In this document: positions 13,161 through 24,469 of the stretch, piece by piece
Layout: each line of letters starts with the position of its first letter
Numbering within the stretch: position 1 is the stretch's first letter
Assembly (NCBI RefSeq): GCF_003945595.2
Contig: NW_024104376.1
Span: 2,542,001-2,606,000 of the forward strand
Length of the DNA stretch: 64,000 nt
Source: Pipra filicauda
Taxonomy: Eukaryota; Chordata; Aves; Passeriformes; Pipridae
Direction: 5' to 3'
Position numbers and translations under genes: made by a program
The notes under the pieces: model-generated
Told to the model about the DNA's origin: nothing
The model's database searches: none
What the model saw: the letters and a program-made list of their open reading frames with translations, nothing else

Positions 13161-14647
13161 ATTCAATCCTTAAAGGTTTTCCATAATCGCTTCCAGTTAC
13201 TGAAGCCAGTTCCCCCATATTTTTACTAGCTGTTGCCAAATGTATAGAAAAGGAGGAATCTTAATTGCCTGTACAAACCAGAGAGCCCCAGTGACACTGA
13301 GCTAACCTAAATTCTGGGTTGCAAGGCTGAGCTTGATTTCTAATGTGAAAGGAGCATTGACAAAAACAGGCTGTGCCTTATCTTCATTTATTGTGAAATG
13401 GTGATTCCTTAGTGCAGCTCTGTTGTATTCAGTTTTCGTTTCCTTCCTTAATTAGTGCACTTGGATTGTATCACTTACATTAAACTGTTTATTTTCAGAT
13501 ATAAAACCTCGATCTTTCTCAGCATACATATATGTGTTTCTGCAAGAGCTGATGTGGCAGCCAAAGAGCACAGGGGAAGTTAACAGTTTTTAAGGGGAGA
13601 ACTATAATGTTATTCCATTCTGGTAATAAGTTAAAAATAGCGAGAGTAATGTTAACTCTTGTACTAGAAAGATGAAGACTGTGCAGGATGCCACGTGATT
13701 TGACTATGTGTGCTCATTATCCCTATTATGAAGCACAAGTGACACTGCAACTGCTGTCCCATCAATTCAACATGAGCTTCCCTTGTTCTGCTTGTCCTGC
13801 TCTGCCATTCTTTTTTCTGCTGCTGTGTGCGTCTGTGCTGAGAGTGTTCAAGTCCTTTCTCTGTCCCAATTCAGTCCCCTATTAAACCTGATCTGGAGAG
13901 AAAAGTGTAGGCATAGAGACATCTTCTGGGTTTAAAAGACTTTACCTAGTGCTTGACCTTAGTTAAGCCCCTCACAGTCTTCCTAGCACGCTTGCTATAA
14001 AGCACAGTCATTTCCAGATTGTCTGTTACCTGCACCATGCAGAATGGCAAGGTGAAGTCTGAAATGCATGTTTTGCCATATAAATGACACCGATAGAATG
14101 ATAATAGTTTTCTGATGCATGTAGCATTAATGAAGATGCACCCTACCAGTTATATTCCTGGCAAATAAGAATCTGAAGAAAGTGAATTAAAATAAATATC
14201 AATCAGGCTTAAAATTAACTACTAATTATCATCAGAAGCTACTAAGTTTCTGCAGTTATAATCCATGAGTATTTATAACTCAGGGCTCTACTGTTAGATT
14301 TTTTTCTACTGACTGCCATTCAAGAAGCCTAATCTTATATCACAGGACAGGTTGAAAAAAATAAGTTCAGCTGTTCCTAACCGATGAGAGCATTATGTTT
14401 AGCTGCACAAGCCCCCTGTGACATTGTTTTGGAGGATGGTCTTTATATTGGGATTAGGAACATTTTTTGTTTCTTTTAGGGAACAGTTTACCAAAGATTA
14501 TTACAGTGAAGATCTGCTCAGTGTGCACAGCATAGTTCATGCAGAATGTCTTAGTGCATTCACATGCAATATGTCACCCTGCCTTAACCTAAATGAAAAC
14601 ATCGCAGTTTTATGGTTGAGCAATGGCAGATCTGTAAGTTCCTCTCT

Positions 14648-14720
14648 AAAAAAAAAAAAAAAAAAAGAAGAACAAAAAAACCAACCAACCAACCAAAAAA
14701 ACCCCCACCCTCAAACCAAC
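14648..14720. repeat. A-rich low-complexity tract with (CCAA)n
   Basis: A run of about 19 A residues grades into a short 'ccaaccaaccaacc' array and then mixed A and C runs. This is simple low-complexity DNA in the NSMCE2 intron. It may be the decayed A-tail of a retroelement, but no body was recognised beside it. Confidence 0.85.
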
Positions 14721-15003
14721 AACTCAGTTTTATTTATTTTGTTTTTATATTAATTATATGTTGAATTATTTTTCTTTTCTCATGTAGTTCAGCAAGGAAG
14801 CATTATTTTACAAATATGACCTACCAAAAAATGATCATGTGTTCTCTAGTGCAACTGTTTGTCTTCTCAAAATAAACAACCAGATATTGTGCAATTACTG
14901 GAAGATACTGGTTTCTCTGTTATATTTTTTGCTTTTAGTGTGGAACTGATGCATTCACTAAAATGTATTTGGAAACTGTCCATAGCTTTAGTTACTCAGG
15001 GGC

Positions 15004-15130
15004 AAGGCAGTGTGGTCTAATGGGAAAGACAATGGTCTTGCACACACAATGTGTTGGTGGTTCGGGACATATTCCTGCCCTTGCCTCAGTTTTCCACCAG
15101 TGAAATGGTCATGGTAGTATAATAAACATC
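15004..15130 (+). mobile_element. MIR-like SINE fragment
   Basis: The start 'gcagtgtggtctaatggg' resembles the tRNA-like MIR head (A-box region), followed by 'ggtggttcgggac' (B-box-like) and then 'cttgcctcagttttccacca' and 'gtgaaatggtcatggtagta', the typical core and tail order. There is an internal deletion of the core. It is an old copy in the NSMCE2 intron. Confidence 0.6.
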
Positions 15131-18100
15131 TTTGTGTTTAAGAGAAGAAGGAATTTGGTGTCAGTATTTCTACAAATGATTTGTTGCTTTAGGAAAATTC
15201 CTCTTCTAAGGAGTTTTTTGGGGCTGTGGGCTGGTGACCGAAGGCAAGAGCAGAGCAGGAGATGCTGCCCCAAGCAAGTGTCTGGAGCAGGGACAGGCTC
15301 TTCTTGCCCATCCCAGGGGCCATCTCAGCAGAGGCATTCCAGGCAGTGAAAAGCTAGAGAATTCAGAATAACTGGAGTGGTAAAGTTTATATGTAAAATA
15401 CAGGGGGGAAAAATTATTTCTATAGAAAAAGCTTGGAAAATGAACACAACTTCTCTCTTTATGTATCTTAATAATAAAGCTCCAAAAGGTTATGTGGATA
15501 TATATATCGTGCATCACTGCACACTGAATTATATTCAATTGATGTTATATTTCTAAATCAGGCAAATTCATTTTGGAAGGAGGTAAGAGTTTTAGAAAGC
15601 ACTCTGAAGGATTGAAATGCATCACTAAGAACAGAATTGCAAATGCTGTCTTCATTAATATTAATTTTGAAATAAAATATCTCACCTGAAAGTTTCTTTC
15701 AAGTGCTTTAACATCAGACTTTAGGGTGTGGAGAGAATAATATTTTGCTCCTATCATTTTGTTCTCACTTTTTCGTATTTGTACTCATGTCTTTATTCAA
15801 GAGTGATATTATATATCTGTCTTTTCCTGGTAAAGAGAGACATATCCCTCTCTCCAGCTTCCCTCGAGTGAAAGGGGCAGTGAAGCTGGTTTTCTGTAGT
15901 ATAAACCTGCCCATACCCAAAGGTGACAGATCACTCTTCCCTGTGCACTCTCTGCAGTTTCAAAAAGCTGCTGAGTCAGTGTCATCCTTGCCAATCACAA
16001 AATCAACCCGTTAGTGTTCAGGGATTATAGCTCCATGTCCTCCCACTGTATAGCTCATAAATATTCCCGCCTATTCCCCAACACATGACACACTCCATGC
16101 ATCTGTGTTCACTACTCTCCTGGCACCAGGGCACATTATTTTAAGGTGTTTCTTAAGGTGTTTTCAGCAGAGTTGTTAGGATAGGAAAACAATGAAGTCT
16201 CTGTCAAAAGGTCTTGTGAGGAGAATGTCAAGAGGCAGATTGAAATGATAATCTGAATTATAATTTTCTAGAGGTATGATCATTTGGGGTTGCTAGGGGC
16301 TTTTCTGCTCACTGGTTCCATGGCAGCCTGCTGGATGGACTGCTATGGACCAACACTACCTCGTCCACTTGCCCGATCACTGCTCTTTCTGGTTTCTGTC
16401 CCTCTGTTACCCCGCAACAGTTCTGTCCAGGAGTGTTTTCTAGCAGAAGCTTGTTCCACCTGAAAATCTGTCCCCAGTTCACCGTTTCAGAAGTGAATGA
16501 CTACAAGAATGCACAAATGACATAGTGAAATGGGCATAGTGACCCCCACCCATAGAGGTGATGTTACCTTTTGTTAGGTATGTGATATTACATGATGTTA
16601 CCTTTTGTTCAGAGATGTCATAGACGTGATTTCAGCTTGTAGAGAATACTTAGTGGACTGTTCTGAGAAAATGTGAGTGAAATTTACAGAACAGGGACTG
16701 CTAGGGATTCGTGCATGAACAGATGTGGCTCCAAACCGCTGTCAATACTGACAGCTGTCCTCTCACTCCTCCTGCCCAGGATTAACAGTGCCTTCCTCTA
16801 GTCCAGTGTGGAAGTGGATTAGGCTAAACAGCCAAAAGGCACTCGTAGTGCAGAACAGGAGCATCCACACACTGAGTTAATGCCAAGTAGTTAATGCATT
16901 CTGCATTCACACCCTCGCTTATTTTGCAACAGCTTCTCTGTGTAGGCAAGCCCTGCATGTTCATGTCATTTGATGGTTAGAATTGCATCAGTGACATTCC
17001 AGATTCTGACCACAATGTTAGTAATGGAAAGTGGTTCATCTTCTAATGAAATGGTATGCTTTTTTTTTCTGGTTGCATCTTTTGCAACTTTTTCTTTCAT
17101 GTGCCTGGAGTGAATTTCTTCATTTTTTAAATGTGTGTGATATTCTTCTCATCTCTTATACATGAAATGATGCTCTCCAAGCATGGAAATTGCCTTTATA
17201 CATCCTACCGCATGAAGCAGTGATTGCTCAGCCTTTTTTCTTCTGAAGAGCAGGAGAAAGCCCAAGTAATAAAAATGCTCTTTACATATATTTGCAATTT
17301 AGTAGCTTGTGTCTGATATATTTTTTCCTCATAAGATATTCCAGTTTTCGTCTTGCTTTGCTCATGTCATCCCTAACGCTTTTGCTCCATTGTCACTCTG
17401 ACCTAGAGTTTCCTGGTCATTTAAACAGTCTGTTTATCAGTTCAGTTTATTTTCAGCAAGTCTTTGGTGCTTCACTTGCTTCTTAAGTTTACATGCCATC
17501 ATGGGCTATGGTAGTTAGGATGGCAGAATATGGCCACCTTAGATTTTCAGAAATGGTGGCTTCTCTGAGCTTACTGATGACCCACCATGACATATGTTTA
17601 GGTAATCTTCATCTCCCCCAGGAGCTTCTTCAGATCGAGTCCAGGCTGCAGCTGTGAAGAAACTGCAGTTTGAAATGTCATCCACAGGCTTTGAAGTGTG
17701 GATTTCTCATGTGTCTTTGCAATAGCAGAGGAGCAAGAAAGCTCCCTCTGTGTTTGCCTACCAAACTGTTTTGAGTTGTGTGGTTTATAATCAAAGATAT
17801 TCTTTCTGTTCACATTTCTAGATACAGCTCCCACTGCACAACAGTCTGAATTTCCCAAAATCTAAAGGCACAGTTGATGTCTTATGTCTCACTTTGAATA
17901 GTGAGTTGAAGGTTTTGCAGGGTACCTCTGGAGTTTGTTTTGTTGGAGTTTTTCCCCCCTAGGATTTGCAATCGCATTTTATTTATTAATACATTAAACA
18001 GTAAATTATATCTAGCTGCAACTGTCTTTCCATTTCCTTCACTTACATTTTTGTAATGAGTGCCCCATAACATTTCCACCAAATCAGTTTCTCTTCATTG

Positions 18101-20774
18101 TAAAGTCATTCTGGAAAACTAGCATCAAGCAGCTCTAGCCATTAGTGAAAGAATAAAATGGGAACAGTGTTGCCATTTAGAATAGTGTATTTTAAAAGAC
18201 CTGTGGCTTAGTGGGACAAAATACTGTAAAGTATGCAAGTGCTGTGAATTTGATGACATTAAAGGGGTTTTTAGAGGATTGTTGCTTAGTGGAAAGGAGA
18301 CTATCCTTTCCTTCCCCACCATTATGTAAAGGAACTAGCAATTTGCTAATTTGTTCATCTAATTTGTTTTTCATATTCCAGGAAAATAAGAATGGCTTAT
18401 ATTTACAGGAATGTCATTTTATTTTGGATTGACTAAATGCATATCTATACTTTTAACACAAGAGTCTGTAAAACAGGGCACATACAAGGCACTTGGCAGT
18501 AAATTACCAGCCAGTCACTTGGCCTGGGCAGGAACAAGTAAATTTGCAATTGCAATCCAGAGCAACATGTTAGAGGCCACCTTCCTTAGATCAACTTTGT
18601 ATTGCAACACCAGCAAGTAATCAAATTGTAATGTACTTCAATGCAAAGCCTAGTTTGGCTTGGTTGGCAAATTAAACTATCGGATGCCTCTGGCAAAAGC
18701 AGAAAGCCTTTGAACTGTTTGACTGCAGCTGTAGCTTGCACATCTTATTTTCCCTCTTAAAAATCAAATTAAACTGTAACCTGCAGCTTCTGCAGTAATT
18801 TTCAAGGAAAATTAAGCTGTTGCTAACCTTTCTAGCAAAGATAACTGTCTCTAATCAAGCTGAAAGGTCCAGGCCGAAATTCCTCTCTCTAGATTTAGAC
18901 AAATTCATTGAAGGAAAACTCCAGGGCTTATTAAAGGCAAAGATATTACCTCTGACTCAGGAAGTCCTTGGCCACAAATTGCTAGAGACTGGAAAGTTTT
19001 GCCAGGAAGGTATTCTGTGCTTCCCCTCTTCTTTCACTTCTCCTGTAGCATTCACTGCAGATCCATCGCACGGGAAGGACACTGGACAGTTGTTGTGGTC
19101 TGCTTCTCTGGATCTGAAGACTAACCCAAATTCAGAGCAGTAATGGGCATGCTGACCTACTTTTAAGCATTGCCCAGGGGGGTCTTGGCAGTGTCAGATT
19201 CTTCCTTTGGATTTGTCCCTAGCCCTTCCTCACCCCAGATGCCTTCTGACTCTCAGAGAACAACTCTTGGATGTGATGATGTCCTTCACCTCCCCCACCT
19301 TCCATTTTTTTCTGTGCCCTGCTGGCAGGAACATTTGGCATTTGACTTGCCCTCATAACATTCATGTTTTTCTTGGAGCTCTCTGAGATAGGATTTTTCC
19401 CAGCCTGGATGAGTTGCTGTTATTTCTATGGAGTCAGCAGTACAATAGACCCTCCTGGGAGCCAAGGCCTTGCCTGTCTGGTGGCTCAGGCTTACAAAGA
19501 GTCAGTCCCGCGCGCTTAACGTTACCTTTTGATTTCCGGGATTAGTGCCTGACTGGTGGCAGGTGAGAAGGCAGAACAGCCCAGCACAAAAGGAAAGAAA
19601 TCAATTAAGTTTACACTGCAATATGTGTTCACTGAGGTCCAGGTTAGAGAAACAGGAACGGAGGAGAGGGCATTGCTGGCACTGGGAGCAGTGAGCAGAC
19701 AGCAGTCTTGTGGTCATAGAACTAACAATGCCAATGGAGAGGATCTTCCCTCTCATGTTTTTTTTGACATGTATGCTATCCATGCTTAATATAAGTCACA
19801 ATCTAGCAGTTAATGTCTCTGCACTGTGGTTTTCTTATTTTTAAAAGTTGGCTTAAAAGTTCTCAGTTTCTCTAAGCAGAGTAGGTAAAAACTGAGCTAA
19901 GGCATATTAGTCACAATATTATCAGGAGATGAAAGTGATAGAGATATAAAGTACTACCAGCTTTTAATTAAAATTGAATAAGTAAAAAAACAGTTGGCAG
20001 TTGCAGAATTCATTATGATGTGTTGCCAAAAATAGATACCTTTATGAGAATGCAGTTTTATTACAACAGTGGGCACTAATCAGCTGTAAACATCTTGCTG
20101 AGATAGCCAGATAGAAAATGTTACTAATACTCACAACGTGTCTCAATTGGCTGGAATGGAAAACTAGAAACTGTTAAGACACTTAAAATGTGATCTCTGA
20201 CTACCAAAATAGAGGTATGCACTTCTGTTACTTAAGGCAACATCTGAATTTCAGGAACAATAACAGTGTTTTCTGTGTCTGGTTTAAATTTGCAAGGAAA
20301 ACTCAATTTTACCAAAATGTAACCTGGCTTAGCTGAAATATGCATGACCCCATGTTTTTATTTCTTCTTTCTGTAGAATAGTCAGACTTGCAATTTAGAT
20401 CCTCCAACCTTTTATACATTTCATTTGGTAAAAAATGCCTTTGCTCTTAATGAAAACATCTTCCAATATGAGTTTACATGTACAGATCTACAGTTTAGAG
20501 CATCTTACTGACCAGTTTGGGATGTATGTTTGCATCTTGTGTAATCTCTGCAAAATTTACTGTCACTGTAAAAATTACTCTCCTCTCTCCTCCTGTAATG
20601 TAGAACATCAAGCAATAACAACAAATCTGTGGGTGGTTTATCTGATTTATGCTAATTTGCTATTGACATGCTTGAGGTATCACTTGCATCATCCCAGTCT
20701 TGCATATTTATTATTAAAAATATTAGCTGCTTATGAAAAGGAAATATTTTAAATAATGATTCATTTGTCCTGTG

Positions 20775-20825
20775 ATCACCTCTTGAAATCAGGGCCCCAT
20801 TCTGGTAGACTGTATACAAAATCGT
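20775..20825 (-). mobile_element. Short ancient SINE-tail fragment
   Basis: The run 'aaatcagggccccattctgg' followed by 'tagactgtatacaaaat' is the reverse complement of the amniote SINE-tail motif that also ends the 11.1-11.6 kb element. The match is only about 45 bp, so the assignment is tentative. Confidence 0.4.
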
Positions 20826-22131
20826 TGCAAATGAAGTGCAACCTGAAGTGTTTCAGATAAGCTAGCAACAAGAGGATAATTTGAATCCAGGAAGATTAAT
20901 ATACCCCACCTACAAGGAGCAGGTCTCAACTCATGGAATTTCAACCATTAAACATGAGGCTTCTAAATCACCTCCAAAGCCAGTATGGGAAAGAAGTTAC
21001 CGCAACCTGTGATTTAGCTCACATAATTTAAAGACCTGAAGCCTTCATGGGAGGCTTAAGCACCAGTATGTAAGCTTGAGCTTATATTTTCAAACTTGGA
21101 GGCTTCACCAGTCTCCTAAACTCTTGTGTTGGTACCTAAGTGAGCATACACAGAAGTGATGAGGGAGTTGGTGACTCCGTAGCAGTCAGAAGGTGCTGCA
21201 CAAGGCGAATACTCTTCCTGAAAAAGCCACTTACATGCCTAACTTATAGGGCTGAGCTTAAGAAGTAAAGTCACAGGCACAAGCCCCACACTTTAAAACT
21301 TCACCCACCTTCCTTGGGATCTAAATATTGATAAATAAATTATCCTTTGTAAGCAGTCCCCTGTCCTAGATCTTCCTAGTGCTGATGCTTTCTAACATCA
21401 CTGATTGACACGGTGCCCTGATACACTGGAACTACATGCCAAGTTTATGGGCTGGAACAAAGTACAACATAGAAAAATGAGTTTCCAGATGTTTTCCACA
21501 GGAAAGATTAGAGCTGCAGTATGCCAAAATTTGCAGATATGTGGACTTAAGGAAATTCTGAATCTCTTGTTCTTTGTTGGCATTACTCATAGAAAAAAAA
21601 TCAGCATGATATTTAAAGCATCCCATGCCAAAGCTGGTACCTACCAATATTTGCAATATTGTTTAGCCTTGCTGTCTCAGTGGGATTTCACCCATTGCTT
21701 CTTATTTCAAAACCTTCATTAAAAAAACCCACTTTTTCCATCCAGAAGCTGTATTTACTTCAAGTATTATGTCTTTATGGTAGAATAAACCTTATATATG
21801 AGCAATCTAAGATTAACATGTGACAGAGGTTTTTTTCTGAAAACTGGTGACTGCCACAGTTCTATTTCTGGTGTCCATACCATTGCAGTTTTGGTATTTA
21901 ATGTTAAATTGTGCCCACTTTCTCCTTCTGATTTGCAAGTGCTTGCCTTTGTTAATGGGTCAGAAGGTATATTGATATTCTTGGAGATTAAAGCCATGAA
22001 ATTATTATTGACATTAGACATTTGAGCTCCTTTTCCCCCAGAATCCACACCCTGTTGATTGAATGAGGCCTTAGTAACATACACAGAAATATCCATGATG
22101 CTTGCCTGAATATTCCCTTGGTATTTACAGT

Positions 22132-22205
22132 AGAATCATAGAATTATAGAGTGGTTCAGGTTGGAAGGGCCTTAAAGATCATCTAGTTCCAACCCCAACA
22201 CCTGG
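22132..22205 (-). mobile_element. Short CR1 3'-tail fragment
   Basis: It begins 'agaatcatagaattatagag' and continues 'ggttcaggttggaagggcct' and 'aaagatcatctagttccaac', the exact order of the antisense CR1 terminus. Only about 75 bp are present, so this is a severely 5'-truncated insertion or a remnant. It lies in the NSMCE2 intron, 1.7 kb before the first visible exon. Confidence 0.9.
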
Positions 22206-23693
22206 GGTCAGAGTACCTGGGTCAGAAACATTCCAGAATGCTTTGAATATTGGAAAGGAAAGAAGGGCAAGCTCTGTTTAGGAGGAAGGAAAAATATGGA
22301 AATAGACCTGGCATACTGAGAGGTGCTGTGGTGGAGCGATGGCTGCAACACCAATGCTCAGAGTACCTCAGCCAGAGCTGTGCTGGCTCACAGGGCAGTG
22401 TGCTCAGTCCAGAACTGGGTGTGAGAGATTTTGGTTGCTCCACAAGTGCTGTCTGCTGTTATCATCCGGAAGGTGATGGTATTAGACAGGCATGCAGGAC
22501 TGACCATAAGTTAGGAAACACTGATCCTTAATAGTTGTGGAAGGCTGAATGCCAGGGATGCAAAGATGCCAAGATTGGCTGATAGTGTGCAAAAGCAGCA
22601 CAGGGAACCCAGGCTGAGATGCTGTAGAAGGCAAATCATCAACGCTAAACCCTCCATGTTCACTTGTGTTTCTCACTCCTCCCCTGGCAGTCAAAGCCAA
22701 CACAGACCACTGAAGGACGTCATTCTCTCCGAACTCTATGTTACTACATTACAAACTAGCTTGTGCAGCCAGAGAGAAAAATGTTCTCTTACCTTGGGAC
22801 ACCTTGAGGACTGCACCCCAGGGCACTGCTGCAAAAACATTGCAGAACTGCCCCAAAGGAATGGAAAGCTATGGCAGGTGTAAAGTTTGCTGTTATTACC
22901 AGATAAGATTCAAAGACAAACAAATGCATTCAACTAAAAGCCCAGATTTAAAATAACAGAGCGAAGTTAGAAGAATATAAACCAACATGTATACATTTCA
23001 TTAAGGTTATACTTAGCTATATCTGTATCCATATATCTATCTATCCATGTAGATATATATCTCCTCCTTATCTGCTCTTGTGTCTCAGCTTTTGACTCTG
23101 GCTGATAAGTTTCTGCATGGAATGCTGGACTGGTGTGCCTCTGGGTATACAGAGTTGCTTACACCTTGCTTTCTTCTTCTGGTAAAGGTGGGGACCTGCA
23201 TCTCCTCTAGCTCAAGGTGTATTTATTCTTCTTTGTCTGCGCTTCATTCCCTGGCATTGGGCCATCGGGTGTTTTCTGGGAGATGTCAGTATTTCATTCT
23301 GCCCCTCCCCCTTAAGGTTGCTTCAATAACATTTCTCTTGTCCATAACACTTTTTAGCTTTTGTTTTTCACTAATTATAGTCTCATTAAAATAGAGCAGC
23401 ATCACTTACAAAATGATGTGTTATGATAAATAGTACAAATTCCTTTTAAAGTATAAACAATATAAACAGGCTATATAGTGTATATGTATAGTATATGACG
23501 CTCAAACACAAACTGATATTGAGGGTAGATCTGCCAGATCTCCTCCACTTCATCCTTTCTTAGATTTTGGGGACTCATCTGTGTGTTACTGGGTTTTGGT
23601 GAACTTGAACAGTGAATACCAAAGGCTTTGCACATCTTCAGGCCAGCTTGCTCTCCTTCCCAGCCCTCCTTTCTAGCATTGGCTGTAAATAAC

Positions 23694-23723
23694 CACACAC
23701 ATACACACACACACACACACACA
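23694..23723. repeat. (CA)n microsatellite
   Basis: About 15 near-perfect CA units with one 'at' interruption near the left end. It lies about 220 bp upstream of the NSMCE2 exon at 23941 and is probably length-polymorphic. Confidence 0.97.
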
Positions 23724-23940
23724 AAATGGTTACCATCTAAAAATCTACATTTTTAAAAATACATTATAATACAGTATTTCTTGCAGTGTCTTGTTCGCAG
23801 AGTGGTGCAGAAATACGTTGTAGAATCTTAGATATCACTGTGGGATAGAGTTGGGCAAATGTTGGATTTTATATGCTTATTTTAAGTATTGACTATCTTT
23901 ATTAAATACTAAATAATTTTTTTCTTGTTTCCCATTCTAG

Positions 23941-24041
23941 TTCGTCAGATATCAGATGATGATGATGAGACCATTGAACAAATCGATGAAGATATAGCTG
24001 TGACTCGGAGTCAGATGAACTTTATTTGTCCCATTACACAG
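23941..24041 (+). CDS. NSMCE2: NSMCE2 exon: linker and start of SP-RING
   Basis: NSMCE2 (MMS21/NSE2) is the SUMO E3 ligase subunit of the nuclear SMC5/6 complex, acting in homologous-recombination repair and replication-fork stability. The exon follows a strong pyrimidine tract plus AG and ends at CAG|GTAATG. Its first two bases complete a codon split with an upstream exon; 33 codons follow. They give an acidic linker (RQISDDDDET..., then QIDEDIAVTRSQ) leading into MNFICPITQ. The FxCPIT start of the SP-RING and the DEDI(A/I)VTxSQ linker match what I know of vertebrate NSMCE2. Earlier exons, which encode the SMC5-binding helical N-terminus, are not in the window. Family identity is very secure; only exon-level conservation of the linker is inference. 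Confidence 0.95.
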
Positions 24042-24362
24042 GTAATGCTATCAGTGCTACAAAAATTGACTGGGAAATAGTTATTTCATATTCTACATTG
24101 GTTGTTTTATTAAAAATCTTCAGTATCTGTTAAAAAACAGACAGTATAAATTAGAAGTGAAGAACAGAGAAGAACAACATTGCTTGGGAAAAAACCCCAG
24201 CAAGTAGGAATGCAGTTTACCAAGCAGGGCCTGATCATGTAATTTGACTGGAATGCCATGTGTGAATGGCAAACACACTTCCTGCTGTTTTACATAAAAT
24301 CTCATAAGAAGCATTTTCATGGGCATTATCAGTTCCTTTAAATCAAACTTTATTGATTACAG

Positions 24363-24469
24363 ATGGAAATGAGGAGGCCGGTGCGAAACAAGGTCTGTGG
24401 ACATACCTATGAAGAAGAGGCCATTGTAGAAATTATCCAGTCTCGAAAGCAGAGAAAGAAAAAAGTCCG
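24363..24469 (+). CDS. NSMCE2: NSMCE2 exon: SP-RING core
   Basis: The exon follows TTGATTACAG and ends before GTAAGC. It starts in frame 0 after the preceding exon (321-bp intron) and has 35 codons plus two bases of a split Arg codon. The product reads [20 protein letters not shown], then [15 protein letters not shown]. The VCGH motif supplies the first Cys and the His of the single zinc site typical of the Siz/PIAS-type RING, and the following helix carries a basic RKQRKKK run. SP-RINGs bind the E2 UBC9 and orient its SUMO thioester. The ligand spacing to the Cys pair in the next exon fits the family. Confidence 0.96.

Larger units (their letters stand above)
1..23940 (+). other. NSMCE2: Large NSMCE2 intron (no exon recognised)
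   Basis: This AT-rich stretch ends in a polypyrimidine tract and AG immediately before the first visible NSMCE2 exon, which begins inside a codon, so the preceding DNA must be intron. I found no segment resembling the N-terminal coiled-coil part of NSMCE2, so the upstream exons probably lie outside the window. Contents I can name are old CR1 pieces (about 3715-4180, 6385-6850, 12883-13160, 22132-22205), MIR-like SINEs (11128-11590 and 15004-15130), a CA microsatellite (23694-23723) and an A/C-rich tract (14648-14720). The rest is unremarkable unique sequence. Small ORFs here are at chance length. A still older exon or a non-coding RNA cannot be excluded by eye. Confidence 0.7.
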
